NCBI GenBank assembly: GCA_947090765.1 | Contig: OX352322.1 | Location: 4,757,501 to 4,821,500 of the forward strand | Origin: Pseudomonas sp. MM223 | Lineage (GTDB): Bacteria; Pseudomonadota; Gammaproteobacteria; Pseudomonadales; Pseudomonadaceae | Reading direction: 5' to 3' | Length of the DNA: 64,000 bases | Shown: positions 1 to 8,439 of the stretch, in pieces | How positions within the stretch are numbered: position 1 is the first letter of the stretch | Layout of the letters: every line of letters starts with the position of its first letter | The notes under the pieces: model-generated | The model's database searches: none | The model's input: only the letters and a program-made list of their open reading frames with translations | Told to the model about the DNA's origin: nothing | Made by a program: the position numbers and the translations under genes

Positions 1-306
1 CTGCACTGGCTGCCGCGCGAAGTGCTGCAATGCGAACACGGCCGCGCCATGCAACATGCCGTGCGTGAACTGGCCAGCCTGCCGCAGGGGCATGCCGCGC
101 CGCGGGTGAAGCTGGAAGACGTGGATATCGATACGCGGATCTTGTGGGAACAGGCCAGCAGCGCCAGCAGTGTGTTTCATGCCTGGGTGGCGGGGGAATC
201 GGCGACGGTGATGGAGATTCGTCGGTACCTGATCAAGGAGCGTGGGTTGCAGCGGGATTGCCTGACCCTGATGGGGTATTGGCGGGCCGGGCGTACCTTT
301 GACTGA
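1..306 (+). CDS. Siderophore-interacting protein (ferric-siderophore reductase), C-terminal fragment
   Basis: The reading frame is open from the first base and stops at 304-306, so only the last 101 residues are present. The visible end carries the FxAWVAGESATVMEIRRYL segment and the closing GYWRAG motif typical of the SIP/ViuB family of FAD-dependent, NAD(P)H-using ferric-siderophore reductases. Family members release iron from imported siderophores in the cytoplasm. Position beside pvdH and in the same part of the chromosome as pvdL fits an iron-acquisition role. The FAD-binding N-terminal half lies outside the window, so the exact substrate cannot be judged. Confidence 0.75.
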   Translation: MHWLPREVLQCEHGRAMQHAVRELASLPQGHAAPRVKLEDVDIDTRILWEQASSASSVFHAWVAGESATVMEIRRYLIKERGLQRDCLTLMGYWRAGRTFD

Positions 307-315
307 CTTGAGATA

Positions 316-427
316 GCCGGGGGGCGCTTTGCGCCCCTTTCGCGGCACAAAGCCGCTCCTACAGGGGAACGCGCAACCCTTGTAGGAGCGGCCTTGTGCC
401 GCGAAAGGCCGCAAAGCGGCCCCGGGG
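316..427. repeat. REP pair (REPIN), GCGGCACAAGGCCGCTCC type
   Basis: Two inverted arms (316-363 and 381-427) contain TTCGCGGCACAAAGCCGCTCCTACA and its near complement, each with an outer GGGGCGC/GCCGC hairpin. It separates two convergent genes and could also end transcription from both sides. Confidence 0.85.
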
Positions 428-432
428 ATGGA

Positions 433-1823
433 TCAGACTGCCGCGATAAAGGCCTCGGCAAAACGCTGCGCCACATCGTCGATCTGCTCGCCACTGATGA
501 TCAACGGCGGCAGGAAGCGCACCACCGCACCATGCCGCCCCCCCAGCCCAGTATCAGCCCACGCTTCAGGCACTCACGCTGCACCCTGGCCGCCAGCTCA
601 CGGTTGGCCAGCGGGTGGCCAAGCGCATCCCGCTGACCTTGTGGGTCCACCAGCTCGACCCCGAGCATCAAGCCACGCCCACGAATATCGCCCAGTTGCG
701 GATAGTCACGCTGCAGCTGTTGCAGGTGCTTGCGCAACCGTTGCCCCATGGCCTCGGCATGCTCGGCCAGACGGTGCTCCACCAGGTAATTGATAACCGC
801 CGAGCCCGCCGCCATGGCCATTTGATTGCCACGGAACGTGCCGGCATGGGCGCCCGGCTTCCAGGTGTCCAGCCAGTCACGGTACACCACCACCGCCAGC
901 GGCAGGCTGCCACCGATGGCCTTGGACAAGGTAACCACGTCCGGCACGATGCCGGCATGCTCGAAGGCGAACATGCGCCCTGTGCGGGCAAAACCGCTCT
1001 GGATTTCGTCGACGATCAGCGCAACGCCGGCTTGCTCGGTGATGCGGCGCACACCCTTGAGCCATTCGATATCGGCCGGGATCACCCCACCCTCGCCCTG
1101 CACCACCTCAAGGATCACCGCCGCTGGCAGTGGCACGCCGCTTTCCGGGTCGAGCAGCAGGTTTTCCAGGTAATGCAGGTTGGCCCGGACCCCGGCTTCG
1201 CCGCCCAGGCCGAACGGGCAACGGTAATCGTAGGGGTACGGCATGAACTGCACGCCGTTGCCGAGCAAGGCGCCCAACGGCTGCTTCGGCCCGTTGCTGC
1301 CCATCAGGCTCAGCGCGCCCTGGCTCATCCCGTGGTAGGCGCCATGGAAGGCCAGCACAGTGCTACGGCCGGTGGCCGTGCGTACCAGTTTGAGTGCCGC
1401 CTCCACCGCATCGGTGCCGGTCGGGCCGCAGAACTGCACCTTGGCCTCGCGGCGCAGCGCTTCTGGCAGGATGCCGAACAGGTCCTGGACGAAGCGGTCC
1501 TTGACCGGCGTGGTCAAGTCCAGGGTGTGCAAGGGCAGCTCATCAGCCAGCACACGCTGGATTGCCTCGACCACTACGGGGTGGTTGTGGCCCAACGCGA
1601 GCGTGCCGGCGCCGGCCAGGCAGTCGATGAACTGGCGGCCTTCGACATCCTCCACGTAGATGCCACGGGCGCGCTTGAGCGCCAGGGGAATGCGCCGCGG
1701 GTAGCTGCGGGCGTTGGACTCCTGCTGTTGCTGACGTTGCAGCAGGGGTGATTCGGTGAATTCGTACAAGGGTTGCGACGCGTTGGCCGGTGCAACCTGG
1801 GCAAGGCTGGAAGCGGTGGACAT
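433..1823 (-). CDS. pvdH: PvdH-like diaminobutyrate--2-oxoglutarate aminotransferase, frameshifted near the C-terminus
   Basis: Class III PLP-dependent aminotransferase that converts aspartate semialdehyde to L-2,4-diaminobutyrate, a pyoverdine building block. Visible family marks are the GTDAVEAALKL segment, the DEIQSGFARTG motif and the PLP lysine in LSKAIGG (about K301). The frame starting at 1823 runs to a stop at 501 but ends in a non-family tail (GMVRWCASCRR). If one base is restored near the seven-C run at 538-544, the frame continues as GGRHGAVVRFLPPLII and ends in AAV at 433-435, giving about 463 residues, the normal length. A TAAAT-N16-CGT promoter for the PvdS-type sigma factor lies 46 bases upstream. 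Either the gene has lost its last 35 or so native residues or the sequence has a homopolymer error. Confidence 0.88.
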
Positions 1824-1869
1824 GGGTAAATCCTCGCAAACAAGCGAATGGGCAGTTATCGCTTGGAAA

Positions 1870-1893
1870 ACGCTTGAGTGCGGGGAGGATTTA
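1870..1893 (-). promoter_or_regulatory. PvdS-type iron-starvation (IS) promoter of pvdH
   Basis: Reading leftward the site is TAAAT (1893-1889), 16 bases, then CGT (1872-1870), an exact match to the IS-box rule for PvdS-dependent promoters. The CGT lies 46 bases before the pvdH start. Confidence 0.8.
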
Positions 1894-1918
1894 GCAGTTG
1901 TTGCGGGATTTTACTGTT

Positions 1919-2030
1919 GCCTGTCCCGGCCCTATCGCCGGCAAGCCAGCTCCCACAGGTACACCACAGTTGCTGAAATCTGTATGACACCTGTGGGAGC
2001 TGGCTTGCCGGCGATAGGGCCGGGACAGGC
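1919..2030. repeat. REP pair (REPIN), GCCGGCAAGCCAGCTCCCAC type
   Basis: An almost perfect inverted repeat of about 42 bases (1919-1960 against 1989-2030) with a 28-base loop. It sits between the kinase stop and the pvdH promoter. Confidence 0.88.
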
Positions 2031-2038
2031 AGCGAAGA

Positions 2039-3361
2039 TCAACCGGCTGAACGTGCCGGCACCTGCAACAACACCCGCAACCCATCACTACGGCTGTCAA
2101 AGCGCAGGCTACCGGCACACCGCTGCACAATTGCCTGGACAATCGCCAGCCCCAACCCACAACCACCACTCTGCCCGTTACGCCAGAAGCGCTCGGTCAG
2201 GTGCTCCAGGTCCGCTTCGGCAATCCCTGGCCCATGGTCGCGCACCATGAAGCCCACCTGGCCGTCGGCCATCTGCACCTCCAGCTCAACCGCCTCATTG
2301 CCGCCATGGCGCAGGGCGTTGTCCAGCAGGTTACGCAGCGCGGCCACCGCCAACGGGGCGGGCATGCCCAGGTAGATTTGCGTGGCGTCTTCAGGCAAAC
2401 GCAGCACGATACGTCGGTTGTCACCCCCGCCGGCGTCCTGCACTGCCTGGCGGGCCACCTGCTCGGCGCTGCACTGCACGCCATCTTCGAATGACAAGCT
2501 ACCTTCCACTCGCGCCAGCATCAGCAACTGCTCCAGCGTGCGGTGCATGCGGTCGGTGCCCTGCTCGGCATGTTCCAGCGCCTGCTCGCGCACAGCACCG
2601 TCGGTCATGCGCGCCACCTGCAGGTGGGTCTTGATCGCGGTCAGCGGGCTGCGCAGTTCGTGGGCGGCATCGTCGGTCAGGCGCCGCTCGCGCTCGATGG
2701 TCTGGGCAATACGCAGGAACAGCTGGTTCTGGGTTTCCAGCAAGGGCTGCAACTCGCTGGGCATACCCGCCACCTGCAACGGTTCGACACTGTCCGCTCG
2801 CCGTCGGCGCAACGCGTCACGCATGCGGTTTAGCGGTTCCAGGCCTTTGCCCAGGCCGATCCACAGCAGCCCCAGGCTGCCGAGCAAGGCCATCAGGACT
2901 GGCGCCGAAGCCGCCAGCAGAATCGACTGATTCAGCGCCTCACGCTCCATATGCCGGTCGGCAGTGGTGATGCGCACATCGCCGTGGTTGTAGGTGAAGG
3001 TACGCCACAGCGCATCGTCGATGGTCTGGTCACGGAAGCCGCTGCGCTCGTCGTCCATGGCGCCATCGTGCTTGTGGTTGCTGGCAAGGATCTCGCCACG
3101 CAGTGAACTGACCTGGCAGGCCATGCCGTCCGGCACACTGAACTGGTCGGCGGAAAAGTGCGCCTCCCCGCCCTTGGCGGTGAGCGGTTGCGGCAACTGG
3201 TCAATCAGCCCGGCGACCATGCGCGCCGAAGCCACCAGGCGCTGGTCGAGGGAAAACATCATCTGCTGGCGCAGGTCACGCAGCATCCACGCAGCGGCCA
3301 GCGCCCAGATGATCACAAAGGCGCTGCCCAGGATCAGGCTCAGGCGTACCCGCAGGCTCAC
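2039..3361 (-). CDS. Sensor histidine kinase, QseC/PmrB type
   Basis: Inner-membrane sensor kinase of 440 residues. Two membrane segments (about residues 7-27 and 142-168) frame a periplasmic sensor region of about 115 residues. A HisKA domain follows with the phospho-acceptor in AAHELRSPLTAIK (about H234), then a HATPase domain with NLLDNALRH (N box), DHGPGIA (G1) and GGCGLGLAIV (G2). The GTG start overlaps the stop of the upstream response regulator as GTGA, so the two are translationally coupled. The domain layout is that of QseC/PmrB-like kinases, but the signal cannot be inferred from sequence. Nothing in the context links it specifically to iron. Confidence 0.9.
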   Translation of the reverse strand: MSLRVRLSLILGSAFVIIWALAAAWMLRDLRQQMMFSLDQRLVASARMVAGLIDQLPQPLTAKGGEAHFSADQFSVPDGMACQVSSLRGEILASNHKHDGAMDDERSGFRDQTIDDALWRTFTYNHGDVRITTADRHMEREALNQSILLAASAPVLMALLGSLGLLWIGLGKGLEPLNRMRDALRRRRADSVEPLQVAGMPSELQPLLETQNQLFLRIAQTIERERRLTDDAAHELRSPLTAIKTHLQVARMTDGAVREQALEHAEQGTDRMHRTLEQLLMLARVEGSLSFEDGVQCSAEQVARQAVQDAGGGDNRRIVLRLPEDATQIYLGMPAPLAVAALRNLLDNALRHGGNEAVELEVQMADGQVGFMVRDHGPGIAEADLEHLTERFWRNGQSGGCGLGLAIVQAIVQRCAGSLRFDSRSDGLRVLLQVPARSAG

Positions 3362-4041
3362 GATGCAGCCTCTTCAGGGGCCTGCGCCGGCCCCAACCGG
3401 TAACCCAGGCCACGCACGGTTTCGACGATGCCGTTACCAAGCTTGCGCCGCAGGTGGTGGATATGCACGTTCAGGGCGTTGCTCTCGACTTCGTCGCTGA
3501 AGCCATACACGCAGTCTTTCAGTTGTTCGCTGGACAGCACCCGCCCGGGGTTTTGCAGCAGCGCCTGGAGCAAGGCCTGCTCACGGCGGGACAGGTCGAC
3601 CGCCTGCCCGGCCAGGGTCGCCTCGCAGCTGCTCGGGTCATACCGCAACGGCCCGTGCTCGATCACATTCACCGCCCGCCCAGCCACCCGCCGCAGCAGG
3701 GTATGCAGCCGAGCGGCCAGTTCACGCAGGTCGAACGGCTTGAGCAGGTAGTCATCGGCGCCGGCCTGCAGGCCATCGACGCGGTCGGTGACGGCATCGC
3801 GGGCAGTGAGCACCAGTACCGGCAATGTTTCGCCTTTTTCGCGCAAGCGTCGCAGCAGCTTGAGGCCATCTTCATCGGGCAGGCCGAGGTCAAGAATCAT
3901 CACGTCGAACTGCGCAGCCTGCAACATCGCCCGCGCATCGGCGGCGTTGCCCACCCGGTCCACGGTCAGGCCCTGGGCAGTAAGACCGGCGCAGATGCCG
4001 GCGGCGATCAGGTCATCGTCCTCGCAGAGCAGAACGTGCAT
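3358..4041 (-). CDS. OmpR/PhoB-family response regulator, QseB/PmrA type
   Basis: Cytoplasmic DNA-binding partner of the adjacent kinase, 227 residues. The receiver domain shows the acidic pocket E7-D8-D9, the phospho-acceptor D51 in ILDLGLPDEDG and the lysine of LLKPFDL. The C-terminal winged helix ends with ESNALNVHIHHLRRKL and ETVRGLGYRL, typical of the family. An in-frame start 12 codons earlier exists, but MHVLLCEDDD is the conserved beginning. It is the first gene of a two-gene operon and is divergent from the toxin gene at 4273. Confidence 0.9.
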   Translation of the reverse strand: MHVLLCEDDDLIAAGICAGLTAQGLTVDRVGNAADARAMLQAAQFDVMILDLGLPDEDGLKLLRRLREKGETLPVLVLTARDAVTDRVDGLQAGADDYLLKPFDLRELAARLHTLLRRVAGRAVNVIEHGPLRYDPSSCEATLAGQAVDLSRREQALLQALLQNPGRVLSSEQLKDCVYGFSDEVESNALNVHIHHLRRKLGNGIVETVRGLGYRLGPAQAPEEAAS

Positions 4042-4272
4042 GGTGGGGCTCCCGGAGTGGTGTGGCTGGCATTGCACCTTGGGCGGATTAAGGGGGGATT
4101 ATGGGCGCTTGCCTGAAGATTTGCAGCGCTCCTGAGGCCGACAACACCTTTACCCTGAACTTCTTCGAACGCGTCGCGAACGAAAGCGAACTTTCCTACA
4201 GCCGCCCCAGAAAACTCCGAAGCAAATCCATGGTGGGATTTCTCCCTGTACACACTGTCAGGGAGACACCTC

Positions 4273-5613
4273 ATGTATCTGGGCTACCTCGTGCCCACCT
4301 GGCACGAGATCGAATCACGCATCACCGATGAGATGGGCTATCAGGGAGGCGCCCATTACCGCACCCACCTCAACGAACCGGTCACCTCGCTGGCCCTCAA
4401 CCTGAACCGGGTCAGGGCCGTGCAGTCGGCCTTCAACCAGGCCGAATGGCAGGCCGCCGGGCTGTTGCGCCAGCGTTTTGCCGAGCTGGACATCGCCAAC
4501 ATCCTCGACGACCTGCTCAAGGTCGTGAGGGAGATGGCGATGATTGTCGTCGGCAGCACCCTCACCGGCGGCGCCATCGGCGCCGGGATCGGGGCATTTG
4601 CCGCAGGCGCGGGGGCCATTCCCCTCGCCGGCGCCGGCGCAGCGATGGGCCTCAAGGTCAGCGGCTGGATACTGGGCGTGCTGGGGCTTGCCTCGATTGC
4701 CGAGTTCTTCCTCGACGGCCTGCCCCGCATCGGCGAGTACTACCTCGACGGTATCCGCATCGCCTGGGAAGGCACGCGGGACGAAAGCCTCAACCCCTTC
4801 GGGCGGGACGATCCACATGCAGTGTCCCGGGCTGCCCACCACATTGCCCTGGGCCATGTGGAGGTGGTCATGCTGCTGTTGGGGGCCATCGTCTCCCACC
4901 TCACCCGCGGGCGCGGCGATGCCCGGGTGCTGGCGCAGGATATGGCGGCCAGCCGCAAGGGCGCTCGGCTGGGGCAATGGATGCTCAAGCATGAAGACGC
5001 ATTGAAGAAACGGCCGGACCTGCAGCTGCCGGAGCGGCGCAAAGGGGCGCTGAGTGAGCCGCCACCACCACCGAACCGGCCCCACGGGAAAGATGAGCGG
5101 CCACCCTCCGGGAAGCCGGGTAGCATGCCGTTGCATACGGTGGCGTGCTTTAAGGCAGACAAATTGCCGGCCTCCAAGCATGGCGAGTTTGAGCGGCAGT
5201 TGAAGGGGCAGCAGGATGGGTTGAATAGGCTGACGGTTGAGGAGTTTTTGGAAAACGTTACCAATCCAGTAAAGCGTAAACCCAGTGTTGCGCGCAAAGC
5301 TCGAAAGGAATTGAGAAAAGACTTGGAAGAGAGAATTCAGGAAGAGCTATCAGAATCAATGAGCCCCGCAGAAGCTAAAAATGAGGCCATAAGGCAAGCA
5401 AAGGAAACCATGACAAGCCTCGCCGCGCTGCATAATCCTGATCTGAGCGCCGGTGGCAAGGACGTCATATCAGGCTTTGGTGACAGACAGGTAAACTCCT
5501 CCATTGGACCTCAATGGAAGAACAAAATAGAGGATATGAAAAAAGCCGCCGAGCGGATGATGTCAGCAGACAATCATTCCATACGCATGAATGTCAAACT
5601 ACATAAATGTTGA
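4273..5613 (+). CDS. Tde1-like DNase effector: glycine-zipper N-terminus plus polymorphic toxin type 15 (Ntox15) domain
   Basis: Protein of 446 residues. Residues 1-80 are helical and lack a signal peptide. Residues 93-128 are a glycine zipper (spaced G and A residues in VGSTLTGGAIGAGIGAF and beyond), followed by a second hydrophobic stretch at 195-210. A proline-rich linker lies at 262-285. The C-terminal part (about 290-446) is the Ntox15 domain with its HxxD signature, H387-N-P-D390, inside ALHNPDLSAGGKD. In Agrobacterium Tde1 this domain is a DNase delivered by type VI secretion, and its glycine zipper acts on the target membrane. Two immunity-type genes follow directly. No VgrG, Hcp, PAAR or DUF4123 adaptor gene is visible, so it would be an orphan cargo effector. 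Delivery by T6SS is inference from the family. Confidence 0.85.
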   Translation: MYLGYLVPTWHEIESRITDEMGYQGGAHYRTHLNEPVTSLALNLNRVRAVQSAFNQAEWQAAGLLRQRFAELDIANILDDLLKVVREMAMIVVGSTLTGGAIGAGIGAFAAGAGAIPLAGAGAAMGLKVSGWILGVLGLASIAEFFLDGLPRIGEYYLDGIRIAWEGTRDESLNPFGRDDPHAVSRAAHHIALGHVEVVMLLLGAIVSHLTRGRGDARVLAQDMAASRKGARLGQWMLKHEDALKKRPDLQLPERRKGALSEPPPPPNRPHGKDERPPSGKPGSMPLHTVACFKADKLPASKHGEFERQLKGQQDGLNRLTVEEFLENVTNPVKRKPSVARKARKELRKDLEERIQEELSESMSPAEAKNEAIRQAKETMTSLAALHNPDLSAGGKDVISGFGDRQVNSSIGPQWKNKIEDMKKAAERMMSADNHSIRMNVKLHKC

Positions 5614-5631
5614 GCAAAGGGAGACGATCAA

Positions 5632-6243
5632 ATGGATGAAGCATTTTCAATATTTACCGACTCTATGGGCCAGCCCATGCATAGGCAGGAAGCACCTCTA
5701 TCAAGCATAGATCGCTACCAAGGAAAACTACCCGATCAATTACTTAAGTATTGGAAAGAACATGGTTGGTGCGGCTACGCAGATGGCTTGTTTTGGACCG
5801 TTAACCCTCAAGAATACGAAGGCGTCGTCGCCTCTTGGATCGATGGCACCAATCTCGCCACTAGAGACACTTACCACCTTATAGCTCGTAGCGCCTTCGG
5901 TGACCTTTATCTTTTTGGGGAGAGAACTGGATTCTCGCTAAAAATCGTCGCCCACTTGGCGCACTATGCAGGAAAAGATAGAAAAATCTCAAACTTAGAC
6001 AAGCACGTGCAAAATTTCTTTGTCATGCGGGATCGCGATATCGACGACTTTGACAACCTATTCAACCCTATCAAAGACAAACTAGGCACTCTCAGCCACG
6101 ATGAGATGTATGGTTTCGTCCCTGCTTTAACATTCGGCGGCCCCTGCGACCTTGATCACCTTGAGAAAGTCAAAGCTGTCGAACACTTGCTACTGCTCTC
6201 TCAGATTTGTCCACTCGAACCCTACAGCTTCTCCGACTTCTAA
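5632..6243 (+). CDS. GAD-like/DUF1851 immunity protein, copy 1
   Basis: Protein of 203 residues starting 18 bases after the toxin stop, so very likely co-transcribed. It has the GAD-like N-terminal part (LPDQLLKYWKEHGWCGYADG, then FWTVNPQEY) and the DUF1851 end (DEMYGFVPALTFGG). This pair of domains is the one found in Tdi1, the cognate immunity protein of the Tde1 DNase, which fits the neighbour exactly. The coding sequence is clearly more AT-rich than the flanking genes and than the second copy, as is the end of the toxin gene, which points to recent acquisition of the toxin tip with its immunity gene. Confidence 0.85.
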   Translation: MDEAFSIFTDSMGQPMHRQEAPLSSIDRYQGKLPDQLLKYWKEHGWCGYADGLFWTVNPQEYEGVVASWIDGTNLATRDTYHLIARSAFGDLYLFGERTGFSLKIVAHLAHYAGKDRKISNLDKHVQNFFVMRDRDIDDFDNLFNPIKDKLGTLSHDEMYGFVPALTFGGPCDLDHLEKVKAVEHLLLLSQICPLEPYSFSDF

Positions 6244-6266
6244 CCCCACCTAAAAGGACTTAAACA

Positions 6267-6887
6267 ATGGACGCCATTTACAGCCTCTTCCTCGAAACCT
6301 TCGGCGAAACCATCGGCCACCAACCCGTACCGTCCTCGGCCTTCGACCATTACCAGGACAAACTCCCAGGCAAACTTCTTGACTATTGGAAGTCGCACGG
6401 CTGGTGCGGCTACGGCGGCGGTCTTTTCTGGCTGGTCAACCCCAGTGAATACGAATCCGTAGTCGATTCCTGGCTGGGAGGCACCACGCATGATACTTAT
6501 CACCTCATCGCCCGCAGCGCTTTCGGCGAGTTGTACCTGTGGGGTGAAAATACCGGCTCGATGCTGACCATTGCGGCCTACCGTTCCCGGTACTTCTTGA
6601 GTGCCCCAAGCTCCAGCAGCGAAGAACGGGACAACAAGATCCAGAATCTGCTCATGTGGGCCATGACCGAAAACATCGGTCTGGGTCTTTTCGACGAGGC
6701 CCGGAAAACATTGGGCGATTTGGACGCTAACGAGATGTACGGTTTCGTGCCTTTCCTGGTGCTGGGAGGCTCTGCCACGCTGGATTGTCTTCAGCGACTC
6801 GATGCCGAGGTGCATTTGGTTCTGCTCTCGCAGATGGCTGACCTTAAACCGTATGAACTCGACGAAGAGGAAGAAGAAAAAGAATAG
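6267..6887 (+). CDS. GAD-like/DUF1851 immunity protein, copy 2
   Basis: Protein of 206 residues, a diverged paralogue of the preceding gene, which ends 23 bases upstream. Shared blocks include HGWCGY, the VNPxEYExVVxSW segment, the DTYHLIARSAFG block, and NEMYGFVP near the C-terminus. It ends in an unusual acidic tail (DEEEEEKE). Its codon use is GC-rich like the core genome, unlike copy 1. It may protect against a related effector variant, be a retained older immunity gene, or add to protection against the same toxin. Sequence alone does not decide which. Confidence 0.82.
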   Translation: MDAIYSLFLETFGETIGHQPVPSSAFDHYQDKLPGKLLDYWKSHGWCGYGGGLFWLVNPSEYESVVDSWLGGTTHDTYHLIARSAFGELYLWGENTGSMLTIAAYRSRYFLSAPSSSSEERDNKIQNLLMWAMTENIGLGLFDEARKTLGDLDANEMYGFVPFLVLGGSATLDCLQRLDAEVHLVLLSQMADLKPYELDEEEEEKE

Positions 6888-6902
6888 GCAGAACGAAGGC
6901 GC

Positions 6903-7469
6903 TCAGCGGTAAACCGCCTCAGGCCGATCCACGTCCTGCAACACCCCGGCGTCCTGCACATTTAATCTGATACAACTCGCCGGGTGCGCCTTCACTATCG
7001 ACCGAGCACCTTCATCACCCGTGAGGCGTGAAAGCGCCGACCAGAAATCGCGCCCGAACAATACCGGATGCCCCTGCTGCCCGTCATGCTGTGGCAAGAC
7101 GATGGTAGATGCACCCGCAGCAGCGGCCAGCTGCCCAAAGGTTGCCAGCTCGATCCAAGGCATATCCCCCAACAGAATCGCCACCGCCTGTGCATCACTG
7201 TCGACCAGCGACGCAACCCCTGCCGCCAGGCTATGCCCCATCCCCAACCCGGCATCCGGGCTGGCAATGACTCGGCAATCCCCCGGCAACCCGAGATCCT
7301 CGCCCCGCTCACCCTCGCGCAACACCACACGCACGTCATCGAACACCGCCCGGGCCCGCTCAACGCTGTGCGCCAGCAGGCTGCGGCCATCGGCCAGCGT
7401 CGCCCGGCGCTTGTCGGAACCAAAGCGTGTGCCGCGGCCTGCCGCCAACACCAGCGCTACCACGCTCAC
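6903..7469 (-). CDS. MobA/MocA-like molybdenum cofactor nucleotidyltransferase
   Basis: Protein of 188 residues in the NTP-transferase family. The nucleotide-binding signature LAAGRGTRFGSDKR is at residues 8-21, with the metal-binding LLGDMPWI segment in the middle and the GHPVLFGRDFW substrate loop downstream. Related enzymes attach CMP or GMP to molybdopterin. In this operon it probably makes the cytosine dinucleotide form used by xanthine-oxidase-family enzymes. The GTG start overlaps the stop of the upstream xdhC gene as GTGA. It is the last gene of the leftward molybdenum-hydroxylase operon. Confidence 0.82.
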   Translation of the reverse strand: MSVVALVLAAGRGTRFGSDKRRATLADGRSLLAHSVERARAVFDDVRVVLREGERGEDLGLPGDCRVIASPDAGLGMGHSLAAGVASLVDSDAQAVAILLGDMPWIELATFGQLAAAAGASTIVLPQHDGQQGHPVLFGRDFWSALSRLTGDEGARSIVKAHPASCIRLNVQDAGVLQDVDRPEAVYR

Positions 7470-8437
7470 AGCGCTGCCCGCCCGATGCCGTTGCGCAGGC
7501 GCAGAATATCGGCCAGTACCGCCAGGGCGATTTCGGCCGGGGTCTTGCTGCCCAGATTGAGGCCGATCGGCGCATGAATGCGTGCCAACTCGTCGCAGCC
7601 CAGACCACCGATGCGCTGCAGGCGTTCACGGCGCTTGTCGGAGGTGGCCTTGGAGCCCATCACGCCGATGTAGAACGCTTCGGTACGCACCGCTTCAAGC
7701 ATGGCCAAGTCATCGATTTTCGGATCATGGGTCAATGCAACCACCGCCGTGTCGGCATGGCAACCGCCGTTGGCGATAAATACCGACGGCAGCTCACGGC
7801 GCACCTCGATGCCGTCCAGCACCACGCCTTCGAGCACCTCGTCACGCGGGTCGCACAGAATGACTTCAAACCCCATCCCTTTGCCGAACTCGGCGCAGAA
7901 ATGCGCAACGCTGGAGTAACCGGCCAGCAGCAGGCGCTGGGCGGCCCCAACACGCAGGCGCACGCGGTCGCGCTCGCGCTCGACGCGCGGCCCCTGGCTG
8001 TGGTCGTCGGCCAGGTGACGCACGCCTTCGGGCAGGCGCACCTCGCGCAGCACCCGGCGCTGGCCCTGCAGTGCGCTTTCCAGCTCACGCAGGTGCGCCT
8101 GCACCTCGCACTCGGCCGGCAGGTTTTCCACCAACACTTCAAGCACGCCACCACAGGGCAAGCGAATGCTCGAACGCGGGTCGCTTCCATCACCGTAACG
8201 CACGATGGCAACCGGCTCCGGGAAGTCACCCAGGGCCACGCGTTCGAGGAAGTCGTCTTCGACACAGCCACCCGACAGCGACCCCAGCCACTGGCCGCTG
8301 GCATTGACTGCCAGCAGCGAGCCCGGTGCGCGGGGCGCCGAACCATAGGTGGCGAGCACCGTGCACAACCAAACCCGCTGACCGTTGCACGACCACTGCA
8401 AGGCCTGACGGATCACCTGTAGATCGAGATGCTGCAC
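7466..8437 (-). CDS. XdhC-family molybdenum cofactor insertion/maturation protein
   Basis: Protein of 323 residues. The N-terminal XdhC/CoxI domain carries TYGSAPRAPGSLL and the SGGCVEDDF motif with its conserved cysteine. The C-terminal Rossmann-like XdhC domain ends with YIGVMGSKATSDKRRERL and HAPIGLNLGSKTPAEIA. Family members bind and sulfurate the molybdenum cofactor and load it into molybdenum hydroxylases. The GTG start lies two bases after the cytochrome gene stop, showing tight operon packing. The gene order large subunit, 2Fe-2S subunit, cytochrome, XdhC, MobA-like makes the target enzyme clear. Confidence 0.9.
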   Translation of the reverse strand: MQHLDLQVIRQALQWSCNGQRVWLCTVLATYGSAPRAPGSLLAVNASGQWLGSLSGGCVEDDFLERVALGDFPEPVAIVRYGDGSDPRSSIRLPCGGVLEVLVENLPAECEVQAHLRELESALQGQRRVLREVRLPEGVRHLADDHSQGPRVERERDRVRLRVGAAQRLLLAGYSSVAHFCAEFGKGMGFEVILCDPRDEVLEGVVLDGIEVRRELPSVFIANGGCHADTAVVALTHDPKIDDLAMLEAVRTEAFYIGVMGSKATSDKRRERLQRIGGLGCDELARIHAPIGLNLGSKTPAEIALAVLADILRLRNGIGRAAL

Positions 8438-8439
8438 GT

